Counted from the first letter of the stretch, positions 1-9,509 are shown. The stretch: DNA of 64,000 nt from G965247265 sp965247265 (GCA_965247265.1 OZ252002.1:992001-1056000), one strand, 5' to 3'. Translations and numbers: made by a program. Notes: a model not told the origin generated them from the sequence alone.

Positions 1-56
1 ACACAAGATTTGAAAATTACGTACCTGAGATTTACAGTAACGAGAGCTTTTCATGA
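1..56 (+). CDS. dnaB: replicative DNA helicase DnaB, C-terminal tail (partial)
   Basis: The first 56 bases read, in the frame starting at base 3, as TRFENYVPEIYSNESFS then TGA, which resembles the C-terminal tail of gammaproteobacterial DnaB. The body of the gene lies before the window. The TGA overlaps the ATG of alr by four bases (ATGA), so the two are probably translationally coupled. A dnaB-alr order is common in gammaproteobacteria. Only 17 residues are visible, so the call rests on that short match plus synteny. Confidence 0.8.
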   Translation, partial: TRFENYVPEIYSNESFS

Positions 57-1135
57 AGCGAGCAGCATATACGCTGATCAACCTCTCACACCTCAAGCAC
101 AATCTATCAATAATTAAAAAGATTGCACATCAATCCAAAGTGATGGCAGTCGTAAAAGCAGACGCTTATGGCCATGGTGTTTTAAGAATTTGCAAATTTT
201 TATCACATGCAGATGCCTTCTCGGTAGCCTGCATTAATGAAGCAGCTGAGTTGCGAGAGAATGGGGTTAAGAATCCAATTTTAGCATTGCAAGGATTTAG
301 CAATAAGAATGAACTTCAGACTGCAATCTCACATAATATTGAAGTTGTATTGCATCATTCCGAACAACTTAAATTGTTGCAAAGTTATACATCGAAAACA
401 TATGCATTGGTCGTATATGTAAAAGTTGATACGGGTATGCATCGACTCGGATTTGAACCGTCTCAATTTGATAGAATTATTACGCAGTTAATATCTATAC
501 TGACCGTTGAATCGGAAATACGGGTCATGACACATTTGGCGTGTGCAGATGAAATATCAAACTCTGCAACCAAACAGCAGATCAAGTTGTTTGACCGCAC
601 CTTAAATGGGCGCGATTTTAGCCAAAGCATTGCCAATTCAGCTGGAATTCTGGCGTGGCCCGAGACGCATAGGGATTGGGTGCGGCCTGGTTTGATGCTT
701 TATGGTGTCAATCCGCTTGACGATATAGCAGGAAATGAAAATATAGATTTAAAGCCAGTCATGAGTTTTCGAGCACCCATTATTTCAATTAAAAATTGTC
801 AACAAGGAGATAAGATTGGGTATGGTGGTGATTATCATTGTCCTCGTGATATGGTCGTAGCAGTTGTGGCAGCAGGTTATGCAGATGGGTACCCGCGACA
901 TATAGCGGGTTCTCCCGAAATTTCTATTCATGGCAAAAATGTACCAATAGTTGGGCGTGTTGCGATGGATATGATCACAGTAGACATTACCGGATTCAAT
1001 ATTCAGATTGGTGATGAGGTTGAGCTTTGGGGGTCAAACATTTCTGTTGCCAAAATTGCTAGAGATGCACAGACAATAAGCTATGAACTGTTGTGCGCTG
1101 CAGGTAATTCAGCGTCTAAACAATATATAGAGTAA
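53..1135 (+). CDS. alr: alanine racemase
   Basis: PLP-dependent interconversion of L- and D-alanine in the cytoplasm, supplying D-Ala for peptidoglycan. The PLP-lysine motif AVVKADAYGHG is near residue 33. The second catalytic tyrosine is in GDKIGYGGDY near residue 255, and GRVAMDMITVDIT near residue 304 belongs to the C-terminal beta domain. At 360 aa it is of normal length. The ATG overlaps the dnaB stop codon. The acyl-CoA ligase follows 16 bp downstream on the same strand. Confidence 0.97.
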   Translation: MKRAAYTLINLSHLKHNLSIIKKIAHQSKVMAVVKADAYGHGVLRICKFLSHADAFSVACINEAAELRENGVKNPILALQGFSNKNELQTAISHNIEVVLHHSEQLKLLQSYTSKTYALVVYVKVDTGMHRLGFEPSQFDRIITQLISILTVESEIRVMTHLACADEISNSATKQQIKLFDRTLNGRDFSQSIANSAGILAWPETHRDWVRPGLMLYGVNPLDDIAGNENIDLKPVMSFRAPIISIKNCQQGDKIGYGGDYHCPRDMVVAVVAAGYADGYPRHIAGSPEISIHGKNVPIVGRVAMDMITVDITGFNIQIGDEVELWGSNISVAKIARDAQTISYELLCAAGNSASKQYIE

Positions 1136-1151
1136 ATGATATTAAGTTAGC

Positions 1152-2822
1152 ATGGAAAAAGTTTGGTTAAAGAGTTATCCAACTGGTGTTCCTGAGAATG
1201 TAGATCTCGATCGGTATTCATCATTAGCGCATATGTTTGATGAATGCGCTGAAAATTATAGCCATCTTCCAGCATTCGCAAATATGGGGACAAGTCTAAG
1301 TTATTCTGAACTTAATATTGAATCCTTAAATTTTGCGGCGTACTTGCAAACAGAGCTAGGTTTAAAGAAAGGCGAACGCGTTGCAATCATGCTGCCAAAT
1401 CTTTTGCAATTTCCTGTGGCACTATTTGGCGTGCTGCGTGCTGGTTTGGTGGCGGTCAATATCAATCCATTATATACCCCAAGAGAGCTTTCAAATTATT
1501 TGAATGATTCCGGCGCAATAGTCATTGTCATTTTAGAAAACTTTGCTGATACCTTAGCCGAAGTAATTGATGATAGCTCTGTTGAACATGTGATACTTAC
1601 ACGTGTCGGAGATATGCTTGGGTTTCCAAAATCTTTAATTGCTAATTTTGTTTTAAAATATGTTCAACATAAAATTCCCGAATATGCATTAGATAACGTT
1701 ATTCATTTTAGAGAAGTCTTAGCGGTTGGACAGCAGAGACAGCTCGTCAAACCTGTAATAACAAAAGATGATTTGGCATTTTTGCAATACACAGGCGGTA
1801 CAACCGGGTTGGCAAAGGGTGCAATGCTTTCACATGGCAACTTGTTAGCTAATATTTTACAAGCTGAAGCTTGGTTTAAACCAATTTTAGAAGTCAGAAA
1901 AGAAGTAGTGATAACAGCTTTACCGCTCTATCATATTTTTTCATTAACAGCGAATTGTTTTTTATTTACCCAAATTGGCGGATTAAATTACTTAATAACA
2001 AATCCACGTGATATGAAGGGATTTGTTAAAGAATTAAGAAGCGTAAAATTTTCTGTTATCACAGGTGTTAATACGCTTTTTAATGGTTTGTTAAATACAG
2101 ATGGTTTTTCGAACTTGGATTTTTCTAATCTTAAGGTGACGTTGGGTGGTGGTATGGCAGTGCAAGAATTTGTAGCTCAAGAATGGCATCAAATAACGGG
2201 ATGCGTATTAGCTGAAGCTTATGGATTAACAGAAGCTTCTCCGGCGGTAACGATTAATCCCGTTGATTTAGAAAAGTACAATGGCACGATTGGTCTACCT
2301 ATACCAAATACAGAAATTTCTATTCAAGATAACGATGACAAACATTTAGGAGTAGAAGAGCCTGGTGAACTGTGTGTGCGAGGGCCGCAAGTAATGAAAG
2401 GGTATTGGAACCGTCCTGAGGAAACAAAAGGGGTACTCAGTGAAAAGGGTTGGCTGCGAACAGGTGACATTGCAACCCTTGATCAACAAGGGTTTATACG
2501 CATTGTAGATCGTAAAAAGGATATGATTTTAGTTTCCGGTTTTAATGTATATCCTAATGAAATTGAAAATGTTGTAGCCTTTCATGCAGGTGTTTTGGAA
2601 GTGGCTGCCATTGGCGTCGATGATGAGGAGTCAGGAGAGGTAGTTAAATTATTTGTAGTTAAAAAAGATGAATCAATTACCGAAGAAGTTATTTTAGAAC
2701 ACTGTAAAGAACGCTTAACGCGCTATAAGTGGCCTAAATATCTTGAGTTTCGAGATGAGCTACCCAAGAGCAATGTGGGCAAGATTCTACGTAGAGCATT
2801 GAGGGAAGGGAGTGACGAATAA
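1152..2822 (+). CDS. fadD: long-chain fatty acid-CoA ligase
   Basis: ATP-dependent activation of fatty acids to acyl-CoA through an acyl-adenylate. The ANL-superfamily motifs are in order: P-loop-like YTGGTTGLAKGAMLSHGN near residue 213, AYGLTEASP near 356, GWLRTGDIA near 435, and DRKKDMILVSGFNVYPNEIE near 453, with the C-terminal catalytic lysine in KSNVGKILRRALR. Its 556 aa match FadD length. No signal peptide is seen; FadD proteins are usually peripheral on the inner membrane. The gene sits 16 bp after alr and may be co-transcribed. The exact chain-length preference cannot be read from sequence. Confidence 0.93.
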   Translation: MEKVWLKSYPTGVPENVDLDRYSSLAHMFDECAENYSHLPAFANMGTSLSYSELNIESLNFAAYLQTELGLKKGERVAIMLPNLLQFPVALFGVLRAGLVAVNINPLYTPRELSNYLNDSGAIVIVILENFADTLAEVIDDSSVEHVILTRVGDMLGFPKSLIANFVLKYVQHKIPEYALDNVIHFREVLAVGQQRQLVKPVITKDDLAFLQYTGGTTGLAKGAMLSHGNLLANILQAEAWFKPILEVRKEVVITALPLYHIFSLTANCFLFTQIGGLNYLITNPRDMKGFVKELRSVKFSVITGVNTLFNGLLNTDGFSNLDFSNLKVTLGGGMAVQEFVAQEWHQITGCVLAEAYGLTEASPAVTINPVDLEKYNGTIGLPIPNTEISIQDNDDKHLGVEEPGELCVRGPQVMKGYWNRPEETKGVLSEKGWLRTGDIATLDQQGFIRIVDRKKDMILVSGFNVYPNEIENVVAFHAGVLEVAAIGVDDEESGEVVKLFVVKKDESITEEVILEHCKERLTRYKWPKYLEFRDELPKSNVGKILRRALREGSDE

Positions 2823-2876
2823 GTAAATATGCTCATCGCGTCAATTGATTTACATGTATATTAGAGAGTTATATTC

Positions 2877-2908
2877 ATTCCCCATTAAAAAATGAGGAAT
2901 TTATTTAA
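2877..2908 (+). terminator. candidate terminator after the acyl-CoA ligase
   Basis: A 10-bp stem with one mismatch (attccccatt / aatgaggaat) and a 4-base loop is followed by a T-rich stretch. It lies about 55 bp past the fadD stop. The T run is interrupted, so it may be weak. Confidence 0.4.
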
Positions 2909-3016
2909 TTTGTGATCTATTTACGTTGATCCTGCTAAAGAATTCCGTAACTATACAGCCTAGCTTGCATCATCGGGTTGAACACTATGCAGTAATATAG
3001 CGGAGTTGGTAGTACA

Positions 3017-3514
3017 TTGAATTTATTCGAACAAAAAGAAGATTCGCGCGATGCTCAACTAGCCATCGAACGCCGTGATCGACGTGATCGGCGCAAACCC
3101 ACTCTTAAAGGATTTATCTACGGTTTATTTCATGCACGACGTCGAGGGCCAAGACGTGCGGAAAATTATTTTGATCATGATTCAGATTGGTATGAAGTAA
3201 AGCTACTCGTCTTATCTCTAGGGCTATTATTGTTATCCTGCCTGGATGCTGCAATGACAATGAAATTATTATCTTTTGGTGCAGTAGAGCTTAATCCAAT
3301 CATGGACAAGCTGCTTTTACAGGGGGCTAATTATTTTATAGGCGTGAAGATTGCGATTACATCACTATGCGCAATTGTTTTAGTTGCGCACAATAAGTTA
3401 AAGATTTTTAATGTTGTTCGAGTAGATATTGTTTTAATTACAGCAGTGTTTATTTACTTGGGTTTAGTGACCTATGAATTTTATCTATTTACACTTAATG
3501 CGCCTGGAATATAA
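3017..3514 (+). CDS. DUF5658-like small membrane protein
   Basis: 165-aa protein with a very basic N terminus (ERRDRRDRRKP, then HARRRGPRR near residue 40) followed by three hydrophobic segments near residues 63-82, 100-122 and 134-157. The pattern LSCLDAAMTMKLLSFGAVELNPIM resembles the DUF5658 family, whose function is unknown to me. The start is TTG, with cggag 11 bp upstream; no ATG lies early in the frame. It probably sits in the inner membrane with the charged N terminus in the cytoplasm. The gene stands alone after fadD. Confidence 0.6.
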   Translation: MNLFEQKEDSRDAQLAIERRDRRDRRKPTLKGFIYGLFHARRRGPRRAENYFDHDSDWYEVKLLVLSLGLLLLSCLDAAMTMKLLSFGAVELNPIMDKLLLQGANYFIGVKIAITSLCAIVLVAHNKLKIFNVVRVDIVLITAVFIYLGLVTYEFYLFTLNAPGI

Positions 3515-3625
3515 ATAGTATTTTCAGTGAAAACTCTCGTTTAGGTCTCTGCGCAATTTTGTAAGTTGTTTTTTCCAGAGGTTAATGTTTTCTGGGCTAA
3601 CGCCTCTTTGAATGCTATCTAGCCA

Positions 3626-3949
3626 TTAGTCGTGACAGCACATAACCAGCTCTAAGCCTTCGTCAGTAAAGTCTGAGAAGTTAAGTTCAAATATTTGCCA
3701 GTCGTCAGTGTTCTTAGGCAGCTTTTGCTTGAATAATTTACTTTCCAACAAGAAGCCAAGCAATGGCTCATAGCGATATTTGAAATTCTTAACAGCATCT
3801 GACTTAGAAGAATCATCCATATCTTCATATAGATACCATTTGCATGCATCAATAATAAATTCCTTCATTTCACATCCTTTTGTAAAAGTTACATCCTTAT
3901 AACTTTTGAATTTTAAATTACAAAAAGTGTCGCGCATGGGTATTTTCAT
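3626..3949 (-). CDS. hypothetical protein, 107 aa
   Basis: Not recognised. A short acidic and aromatic protein (DACKWYLYEDMDDSSKSD, ELNFSDFTDEGLELVMC) with no signal peptide or membrane segment. The annotated ATG gives an N-terminal MKIPMRDTFCN; a second ATG at residue 28 (MKEFIIDACKW), preceded by aaaggatg, is an equally good start and would give an 80-aa protein. It lies downstream of, and on the same strand as, another unrecognised gene at 4037-4735. The two form a small orphan pair between core genes. Confidence 0.5.
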   Translation of the reverse strand: MKIPMRDTFCNLKFKSYKDVTFTKGCEMKEFIIDACKWYLYEDMDDSSKSDAVKNFKYRYEPLLGFLLESKLFKQKLPKNTDDWQIFELNFSDFTDEGLELVMCCHD

Positions 3950-4036
3950 GGTAATGCCGTTATAAATTCAATTATTTATATAGGCTATTCATCTGATAAT
4001 AATTACCAGTCATGCTTGTTAGGTAAATTTAGTAGG

Positions 4037-4735
4037 TTAAACTTTAACAATCACAACACTGATATAGCGCGCATAAACTTTTAGAGCTATGTCTTTTGAA
4101 AGTCCCAAATGCTCTGCGAGTGCAAGGTCAATTCCACGAAAATTTGTCTCAATAGTGCTTGTTCTCTTTTTAGGATCGATATATAGGGGTGACTCATGAT
4201 TAGACAAAAGGAGTGCCCTAGCAATCGAGTTTTCAATAGGAATTTCAAGTGATAAGTTTCCACTTGTTGAGGCGTGGCGTTGTGCGTGCTGCTTTGCTGA
4301 ATTAGTTATGTCATCAAAGCGAGCGGCTAATGTATCATTCTGCTTTGAATCCAAGCATTTGTTCAGATGCTTGTTTTGAAGCTCTAAAATTTTTTCGCCA
4401 TGCACACTTCCTAATTCACTGACTGCGTACACATAAAATGTATATAGCTGATAAAGTTTTATCGAATTTCTAATGACCGACAAATATGACTTTGGCGTTG
4501 AGCTATCAGTTTCTAAAGTATAGTTGAAGGGTGTAAAGTTATTCATTAGTAAGTGAAGCGGATAGAATGCCACACTATCAATACTACGAACTTCACTTTC
4601 GACATCATCTCCCTGATCCATATGATATTCTTGTAGGCTCAGAAAAGCAGATGATTTTCTGTTAGCTACTTCGTTTGCTGTAAGGCCCCATAAGTCTGGG
4701 AATTCACCTGTACCTAATGGCTCGATTTGTGCCAC
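4037..4735 (-). CDS. hypothetical protein, 232 aa
   Basis: Not recognised. A soluble-looking, alpha-helical-rich sequence without signal peptide, membrane span or cysteine motif. It begins MAQIEPLGTGEFPDLWG. It is followed on the same strand by the 107-aa gene, and the pair interrupts the space between a membrane-protein gene and the GGDEF/EAL gene. The absence of recognisable homology and the direct repeats upstream (about 4850) make a mobile origin possible, but that is inference. Confidence 0.5.
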   Translation of the reverse strand: MAQIEPLGTGEFPDLWGLTANEVANRKSSAFLSLQEYHMDQGDDVESEVRSIDSVAFYPLHLLMNNFTPFNYTLETDSSTPKSYLSVIRNSIKLYQLYTFYVYAVSELGSVHGEKILELQNKHLNKCLDSKQNDTLAARFDDITNSAKQHAQRHASTSGNLSLEIPIENSIARALLLSNHESPLYIDPKKRTSTIETNFRGIDLALAEHLGLSKDIALKVYARYISVVIVKV

Positions 4736-5172
4736 TGAAATTCTCCCAATTTAAAATTGCTGGATTAAAAGTCTGATATTAAATTTTGATACAACAGTGG
4801 CACCACAATCTTGAGATCGTGAGTCGTAACAAATCGATAGATGGGTCAAAAATGGGATCAAAGATGTGGTTTTGTCATAGGAATTATGACTTCGGGCTAT
4901 GCAAAACATATAGAATTTAGAATTTTAAATTAATTTTTGCTGGCAGGACAAAGTTGAGTAATTGTACTAATGCTTGAAATATCAATAATTTCGGTAAATT
5001 ACCAGCTCAGCATGGAAAATTTTAGGATTATTGCAGGCAGAACGCATTGTAAAAAGATACAATAGATGGTCATGTGCGCTTGTCCAGAGAAGCTGTATTT
5101 TAAAATTGGTACTCAATTGCATATGGTACATGAACTTGAGATGAAAAATTTGTTAAGTTCTCAAACTATGAT
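4736..5172. other. 437-bp intergenic region between divergent genes
   Basis: No ORF with coding character is visible. The AT-rich sequence must carry divergent promoters for the hypothetical gene on the left and the GGDEF/EAL gene on the right. Two small structures are visible: a direct repeat gggtcaaaaat / gggatcaaag near 4842-4865, and a short palindrome gtcataggaattatgac near 4874-4890. I cannot assign a function to either. Confidence 0.4.
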
Positions 5173-7032
5173 ATGAGCTCATCAAGCTTACAAACACTTG
5201 TCAACTTGTATCGCCGACTTGGGCTTGTCGTATTAGAGCAAAGGCAAGATAGGAGTCTTTGGCTACTATCTTCAAAACCCGCGTGGTTTCAATCTATAGC
5301 AAGATTAGATGAAGGTGAAGATGGCACGCGTATAAGCTCGATAACATCTAAATTTTTACAGACTTTTATTGATGAAGATGTGCAAAAAATATGGACCAGT
5401 GGGAAAGAGCGCCATGTCTCATCTATTTGGATCGAAGTAGATTCCTCCGAAGACAGTCTTCCATTTGAAGCAACTGCATTACGTCAAATTGATAGCATGC
5501 TCATTATTATTGAGTATGTACCTGATCGCTATGAGACAAAACAAGCGCAAGCCCAACAATCGCGTGAAAATGATTTATTGAAAGGGTTGCTAGAAAAGAA
5601 AAAAGCCAAGCAAGCACAAAAGATTGCTTCTCGAGAGACAAAATTAGAAAAAGAAATTAAAGAGCGCAGAGCATTAGAACGACAGTTAACACATTTAGCC
5701 TTTCATGACCCATTGACAGGATTGCCCAATCGTTCACTTTTCATTGATAGATTGCAACGTGCAATAGCTGAAGCAGAACGAAAGAAAGAATCTGTTGTTG
5801 TTATGTTTATTGATTTAGATGATTTTAAAAAAGTTAATGATTCATTTGGGCATCATGTCGGAGATAAGGTTATTCAGTCAGCAGCATTGCGTTTGAAAAA
5901 ATGTTTGCGCGATATCGATTCAATTGCAAGATTTGGAGGTGATGAATTTACTTTGCTTGTCCCGCATGTTGGAGATCGAGAGGAAATTGAATTTATTGCA
6001 AGACGCCTCATTGAATCGTTAGATGAACCAATTGTTGTGGAAGGTACAGAATTTAGGATGTCAATAAGTATTGGAATTTCTGTATATCCAAACAATGCTA
6101 ATAGTGAAGATAATTTGCTACGAAACGCCGATACCGCAATGTATTTTGCAAAACATACACGTGGGCCAAGCTATACGTTTTACGAGTCTGAAATGGGCAC
6201 ATCGCCATCTAAGCGTTTAGCATTAGCTTCTGATATTGAGTTAGCACTACAGCAAAAGGAGTTTTTCTTAGTTTATCAGCCAATTATTAATGTAGAGAAT
6301 ATGAAAGTTGTTGGTGCGGAAGCTTTATTACGGTGGAGGCGATCAGATGGTGAAATTGTAGACCCAGATCGATTCATTCCATTGGCATGTGAATCAGACT
6401 TGATTATAAAAATAGGATCATGGGTAATTGAGAAAAGCTGCAGACAATTAAAAAATTGGCGAGGGATATTTGGTGATAATTTTAGAATAAATATTAATTT
6501 ATCTGTTTGTGAAATTGAGTCAAACATATGTAAAGGAAAGCTTAAAAATATTCTTAAAGATTTGAATTTACCTCAAGGGAGTTTAGAGGTAGAAATTACA
6601 GACACCGTACCGTTTGATAACACAAATGTTATGCAATCAAATGTAGAATCACTTAAAAGTTTGCATATTTCAACTGCAATTGATCGATTTGGCGAACGAC
6701 AAACTTCACTAAAATCTATTAAATCACTTGATTTGGATACAATAAAAATAGATCGCAATTTCACCAAGGACATTGTTAGCGATGAAGACAGTTATGATAT
6801 TTTTACAGGTCTTGTAAACATGAGCACATGCTTGTCAAAAAATGTATTGGCAGAAGGAATAGAGACAAAAGAACAGTTTGATTTAGTACAAAAATTAGAT
6901 ATTAAAGAAGTGCAAGGTTTTTATTTCTCTGAGCCATTAGAGTCACATTTTTTTGATCAGTGGATGAAAGAATTTGATAAGCAACAAAAATCACAATTAA
7001 AACTTGTACGAGAGAAAAAATCATCCTTGTAA
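5173..7032 (+). CDS. GGDEF/EAL cyclic-di-GMP signalling protein
   Basis: 619-aa cytoplasmic protein. An N-terminal sensor-like region (residues 1-125) is followed by a charged coiled-coil linker (130-175), a GGDEF domain (176-340) and an EAL domain (350-600). The diguanylate cyclase site RFGGDEF is intact, and an RxxD inhibitory site (RDID) lies five residues before it. The EAL domain has EALLRW, KIDRNF and LAEGIET. However, the usual DDFG reads DRFG and the NLS and EIT motifs are followed by atypical residues, so phosphodiesterase activity is doubtful. No membrane segment is seen. The gene is monocistronic and convergent with ispG. Confidence 0.93.
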   Translation: MSSSSLQTLVNLYRRLGLVVLEQRQDRSLWLLSSKPAWFQSIARLDEGEDGTRISSITSKFLQTFIDEDVQKIWTSGKERHVSSIWIEVDSSEDSLPFEATALRQIDSMLIIIEYVPDRYETKQAQAQQSRENDLLKGLLEKKKAKQAQKIASRETKLEKEIKERRALERQLTHLAFHDPLTGLPNRSLFIDRLQRAIAEAERKKESVVVMFIDLDDFKKVNDSFGHHVGDKVIQSAALRLKKCLRDIDSIARFGGDEFTLLVPHVGDREEIEFIARRLIESLDEPIVVEGTEFRMSISIGISVYPNNANSEDNLLRNADTAMYFAKHTRGPSYTFYESEMGTSPSKRLALASDIELALQQKEFFLVYQPIINVENMKVVGAEALLRWRRSDGEIVDPDRFIPLACESDLIIKIGSWVIEKSCRQLKNWRGIFGDNFRININLSVCEIESNICKGKLKNILKDLNLPQGSLEVEITDTVPFDNTNVMQSNVESLKSLHISTAIDRFGERQTSLKSIKSLDLDTIKIDRNFTKDIVSDEDSYDIFTGLVNMSTCLSKNVLAEGIETKEQFDLVQKLDIKEVQGFYFSEPLESHFFDQWMKEFDKQQKSQLKLVREKKSSL

Positions 7033-7047
7033 AATTAAGTATCGCTT

Positions 7048-8265
7048 CTAATAGTGATTGTCTACATAATCTTGAACGATATCTTGAAATTGCTGTGCGA
7101 TATTGGCTCCCTTAAGTGTCGTACACTTTTCCCCATCAACGAAAACAGGTGCAATAGGCTTTTCACCTGTCCCAGGCAAACTGATGCCAATATTGGCATG
7201 CTTGCTTTCGCCCGGGCCATTTACGACGCAACCCATGACAGCAACATTCATTTCTTCCACACCGGGATGCTGTTTTCTCCATATTGGCATCTTTTCCTGT
7301 AAAAATTTTTGAATATCGGCAGCGAGGTGTTGGAAATATTCATTTGTAGTACGCCCGCAGCCCGGACACGAGGTAACCAGCGGCATAAATGATCGCAGCC
7401 CCATCGTTTGTAAAATTTGCTGTGCAACCAATACTTCATGTGTGCGATCACCTCCTGGTTCAGGAGTAAGTGAAATACGAATGGTGTCACCAATTCCAGA
7501 TTGCAAAAGAATAGATAATGCTGCTGTTGATGCAACAATTCCTTTTGAGCCCATGCCGGCTTCAGTTAATCCCAAGTGCAATGCATAGTCGCAATCCGCT
7601 GCCAGATCTTGATAAACTTTAATGAGTGCTTGTACGTCGCTTAATTTGCATGACAAAATTATTTTGTTATGTGCTAGTCCAATATTTTCCGCAAGTGCAG
7701 CACTTTCTAATGCTGATGCAATCAGAGCATCATGCATGACTTCTTTAAGCGTCTTAGGAATTTTGGATAAAGAATTATCGTCCAATTTTTTTGCAAGCAA
7801 ATCCTGATCGAGGCTACCCCAATTAACACCTATCCGAACTGGTTTTTCATTCTGGCAAGCAATTTCAACAATTTCGCTAAATTGCTTGTCGTGCAAATTA
7901 CCTCGGCCTACATTGCCGGGATTAATTCGATATTTATCTAATGATTTCGCACATTCTGTATATTTTTTTAATAATCGATTCCCATTGAAATGAAAATCTC
8001 CAACTAAGGGAACGTTAACATTTTCACTTGACATTCGTTCGCGTATTACAGGTACAGCTTGAGCAGCTTGTTTATTATTTACTGTGATGCGCACAATTTC
8101 AGAACCAGCCTTTGCTAGTTCTGAAATTTGTTTAAACGTGCGATCAATATCAGCTGTATCCGTATTTGTCATCGATTGCACTACAATAGGAGATTGTCCA
8201 CCCACAGTGACATGGCCCACTTTTACGGGTGTGCTTTTATGTCTGTTATTCATGAAAATTGGCAA
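7048..8265 (-). CDS. ispG: 4-hydroxy-3-methylbut-2-en-1-yl diphosphate synthase (IspG/GcpE)
   Basis: Penultimate step of the MEP isoprenoid pathway, a reductive conversion of MEcPP to HMBPP by a [4Fe-4S] enzyme. The cluster cysteines are visible in TSCPGCGRTTNEYF (near residue 299) and AVMGCVVNGPGE (near residue 340). The N terminus NRHKSTPVKVGHVTVGGQSPIVVQS is typical. Its 405 aa are the usual proteobacterial length. In many gammaproteobacteria ispG lies between rodZ and hisS; here those two are adjacent at 53.5 kb and ispG stands alone, convergent with the GGDEF/EAL gene. Confidence 0.97.
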   Translation of the reverse strand: MPIFMNNRHKSTPVKVGHVTVGGQSPIVVQSMTNTDTADIDRTFKQISELAKAGSEIVRITVNNKQAAQAVPVIRERMSSENVNVPLVGDFHFNGNRLLKKYTECAKSLDKYRINPGNVGRGNLHDKQFSEIVEIACQNEKPVRIGVNWGSLDQDLLAKKLDDNSLSKIPKTLKEVMHDALIASALESAALAENIGLAHNKIILSCKLSDVQALIKVYQDLAADCDYALHLGLTEAGMGSKGIVASTAALSILLQSGIGDTIRISLTPEPGGDRTHEVLVAQQILQTMGLRSFMPLVTSCPGCGRTTNEYFQHLAADIQKFLQEKMPIWRKQHPGVEEMNVAVMGCVVNGPGESKHANIGISLPGTGEKPIAPVFVDGEKCTTLKGANIAQQFQDIVQDYVDNHY

Positions 8266-8390
8266 TAAATAAAAACTTTAGAAAGTGTACTGAATATAGT
8301 GGTATCTAGGTATGATATTAACTCATCCTACTTGAAATACGGTATTAAATATTCTAAAACTTATTAATTCTATAATATTAAGAATAATGC

Positions 8391-8807
8391 ATGTATTGGC
8401 AAGATAGCCTAACGATTCATTCCTCTGGCCGAGGCACCTATGAGATTACCCACGAAATTGAAAAATTAATTCGACAATCTGGAGTGCAACAAGGTTTGTG
8501 CCACATATTTATTAACCACACCAGTGCATCGTTAATCATATGTGAAAATGCAGATCAAGCGGTAAGGCAAGATCTAGAAACATTCATGGCAAAACTTAGT
8601 CCTGATGGTGATCCAATGTTCACACACCATGACGAGGGTGCAGATGACATGCCTGCTCATATTCGCACTGCCCTGACTCAGTCTGAATTGAGCATTCCTA
8701 TTAGTAATAGTGCATCTGCATTAGGTACGTGGCAGGGCATATACCTATGGGAGCATCGAACCGCACCGCATCGTAGATACGTTACAGTTACAATCCATGG
8801 TGAATAG
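8391..8807 (+). CDS. yjbQ: YjbQ family protein (secondary thiamine-phosphate synthase-like, UPF0047)
   Basis: 138-aa YjbQ/UPF0047 protein. The family motifs are visible: LCHIFINHTSASLIICENAD near residue 37, the metal-binding-like MFTHHDEGADDMPAHIR near residue 77, and GTWQGIYLWEHR near residue 113. E. coli YjbQ can replace thiamine-phosphate synthase weakly; its normal role is unresolved. No convincing Shine-Dalgarno precedes the ATG. The HAD hydrolase follows 9 bp downstream, so the two are probably co-transcribed. Confidence 0.9.
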   Translation: MYWQDSLTIHSSGRGTYEITHEIEKLIRQSGVQQGLCHIFINHTSASLIICENADQAVRQDLETFMAKLSPDGDPMFTHHDEGADDMPAHIRTALTQSELSIPISNSASALGTWQGIYLWEHRTAPHRRYVTVTIHGE

Positions 8808-8816
8808 TAAGTTCGC

Positions 8817-9509
8817 ATGAATGTTTTTTCTAAAGTACGCTGTGTTGTGTTTGATTTAGACGATACACTTTGGCCATGTGAGCCCACTATTACAAAAGCA
8901 GAAGAGGCGTTATATCAATGGCTTCAAAAAAATTATTCTCGTATTACAAATCTCTACTCCTTTGAAGCACTAAAACAACATCGCGCTGATTTTGGCGTTA
9001 AACATCCGGAATTGGCGCATAATGTTACGAAATTGCGTCATCAATCACTAGCAGAACTCGCTAAGGAGTCTGGTTACAATTCCGGAATGGCTGATAAAGG
9101 CTTATCTTTATTTCGAAAGGTTCGTAATGAAGTAAATTTTTATGATGATGCATGTTCTACCTTAGACCAATTAAAAATTCATTTTAAAATAGGTGCCGTT
9201 ACAAATGGAAATGCTGACTTGTATGCAATTGGTGTGAGTGAAAAGTTTGATTTTGTGGTGACAGCAGAAGAAGCAGGTGCAGCCAAGCCAGATAATAAAA
9301 TTTTTAAATATGCGCAAGATAAAATTCAATTAGATAGTCATGAAATTGTATATGTCGGAGATGAGCCATCTATAGATGTGATCGGCGCACTACAAAGCGG
9401 ATGGCGCGCTATTTGGTTTAATCCAGGTCAACAGCGATGGGTAGAAAATCAAAAACCAGATGTCGAAATAAGTCAACTGAACCAATTGCTTGATCTTTTG
9501 CCTAATTGA
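8817..9509 (+). CDS. HAD-superfamily hydrolase
   Basis: 230-aa HAD phosphatase-like protein. Motif I FDLDDTLWP (residues 11-19) carries the nucleophilic Asp. Motif II is in GAVTNGNAD near residue 124. Motif III Lys is in AAKPDNKIF near 156, and motif IV YVGDEPSIDVIGA near 180. A helical cap lies between motifs I and II. Family members dephosphorylate small metabolites such as FMN or 5-amino-6-ribitylamino-uracil phosphate; the substrate here is not determinable. Next to yjbQ on the same strand. Confidence 0.9.
   Translation: MNVFSKVRCVVFDLDDTLWPCEPTITKAEEALYQWLQKNYSRITNLYSFEALKQHRADFGVKHPELAHNVTKLRHQSLAELAKESGYNSGMADKGLSLFRKVRNEVNFYDDACSTLDQLKIHFKIGAVTNGNADLYAIGVSEKFDFVVTAEEAGAAKPDNKIFKYAQDKIQLDSHEIVYVGDEPSIDVIGALQSGWRAIWFNPGQQRWVENQKPDVEISQLNQLLDLLPN

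Noticed and set aside
7248..7538. Minus-strand 96-aa frame inside ispG
   Set aside because: An alternative frame of a well-conserved gene with no independent start signal.
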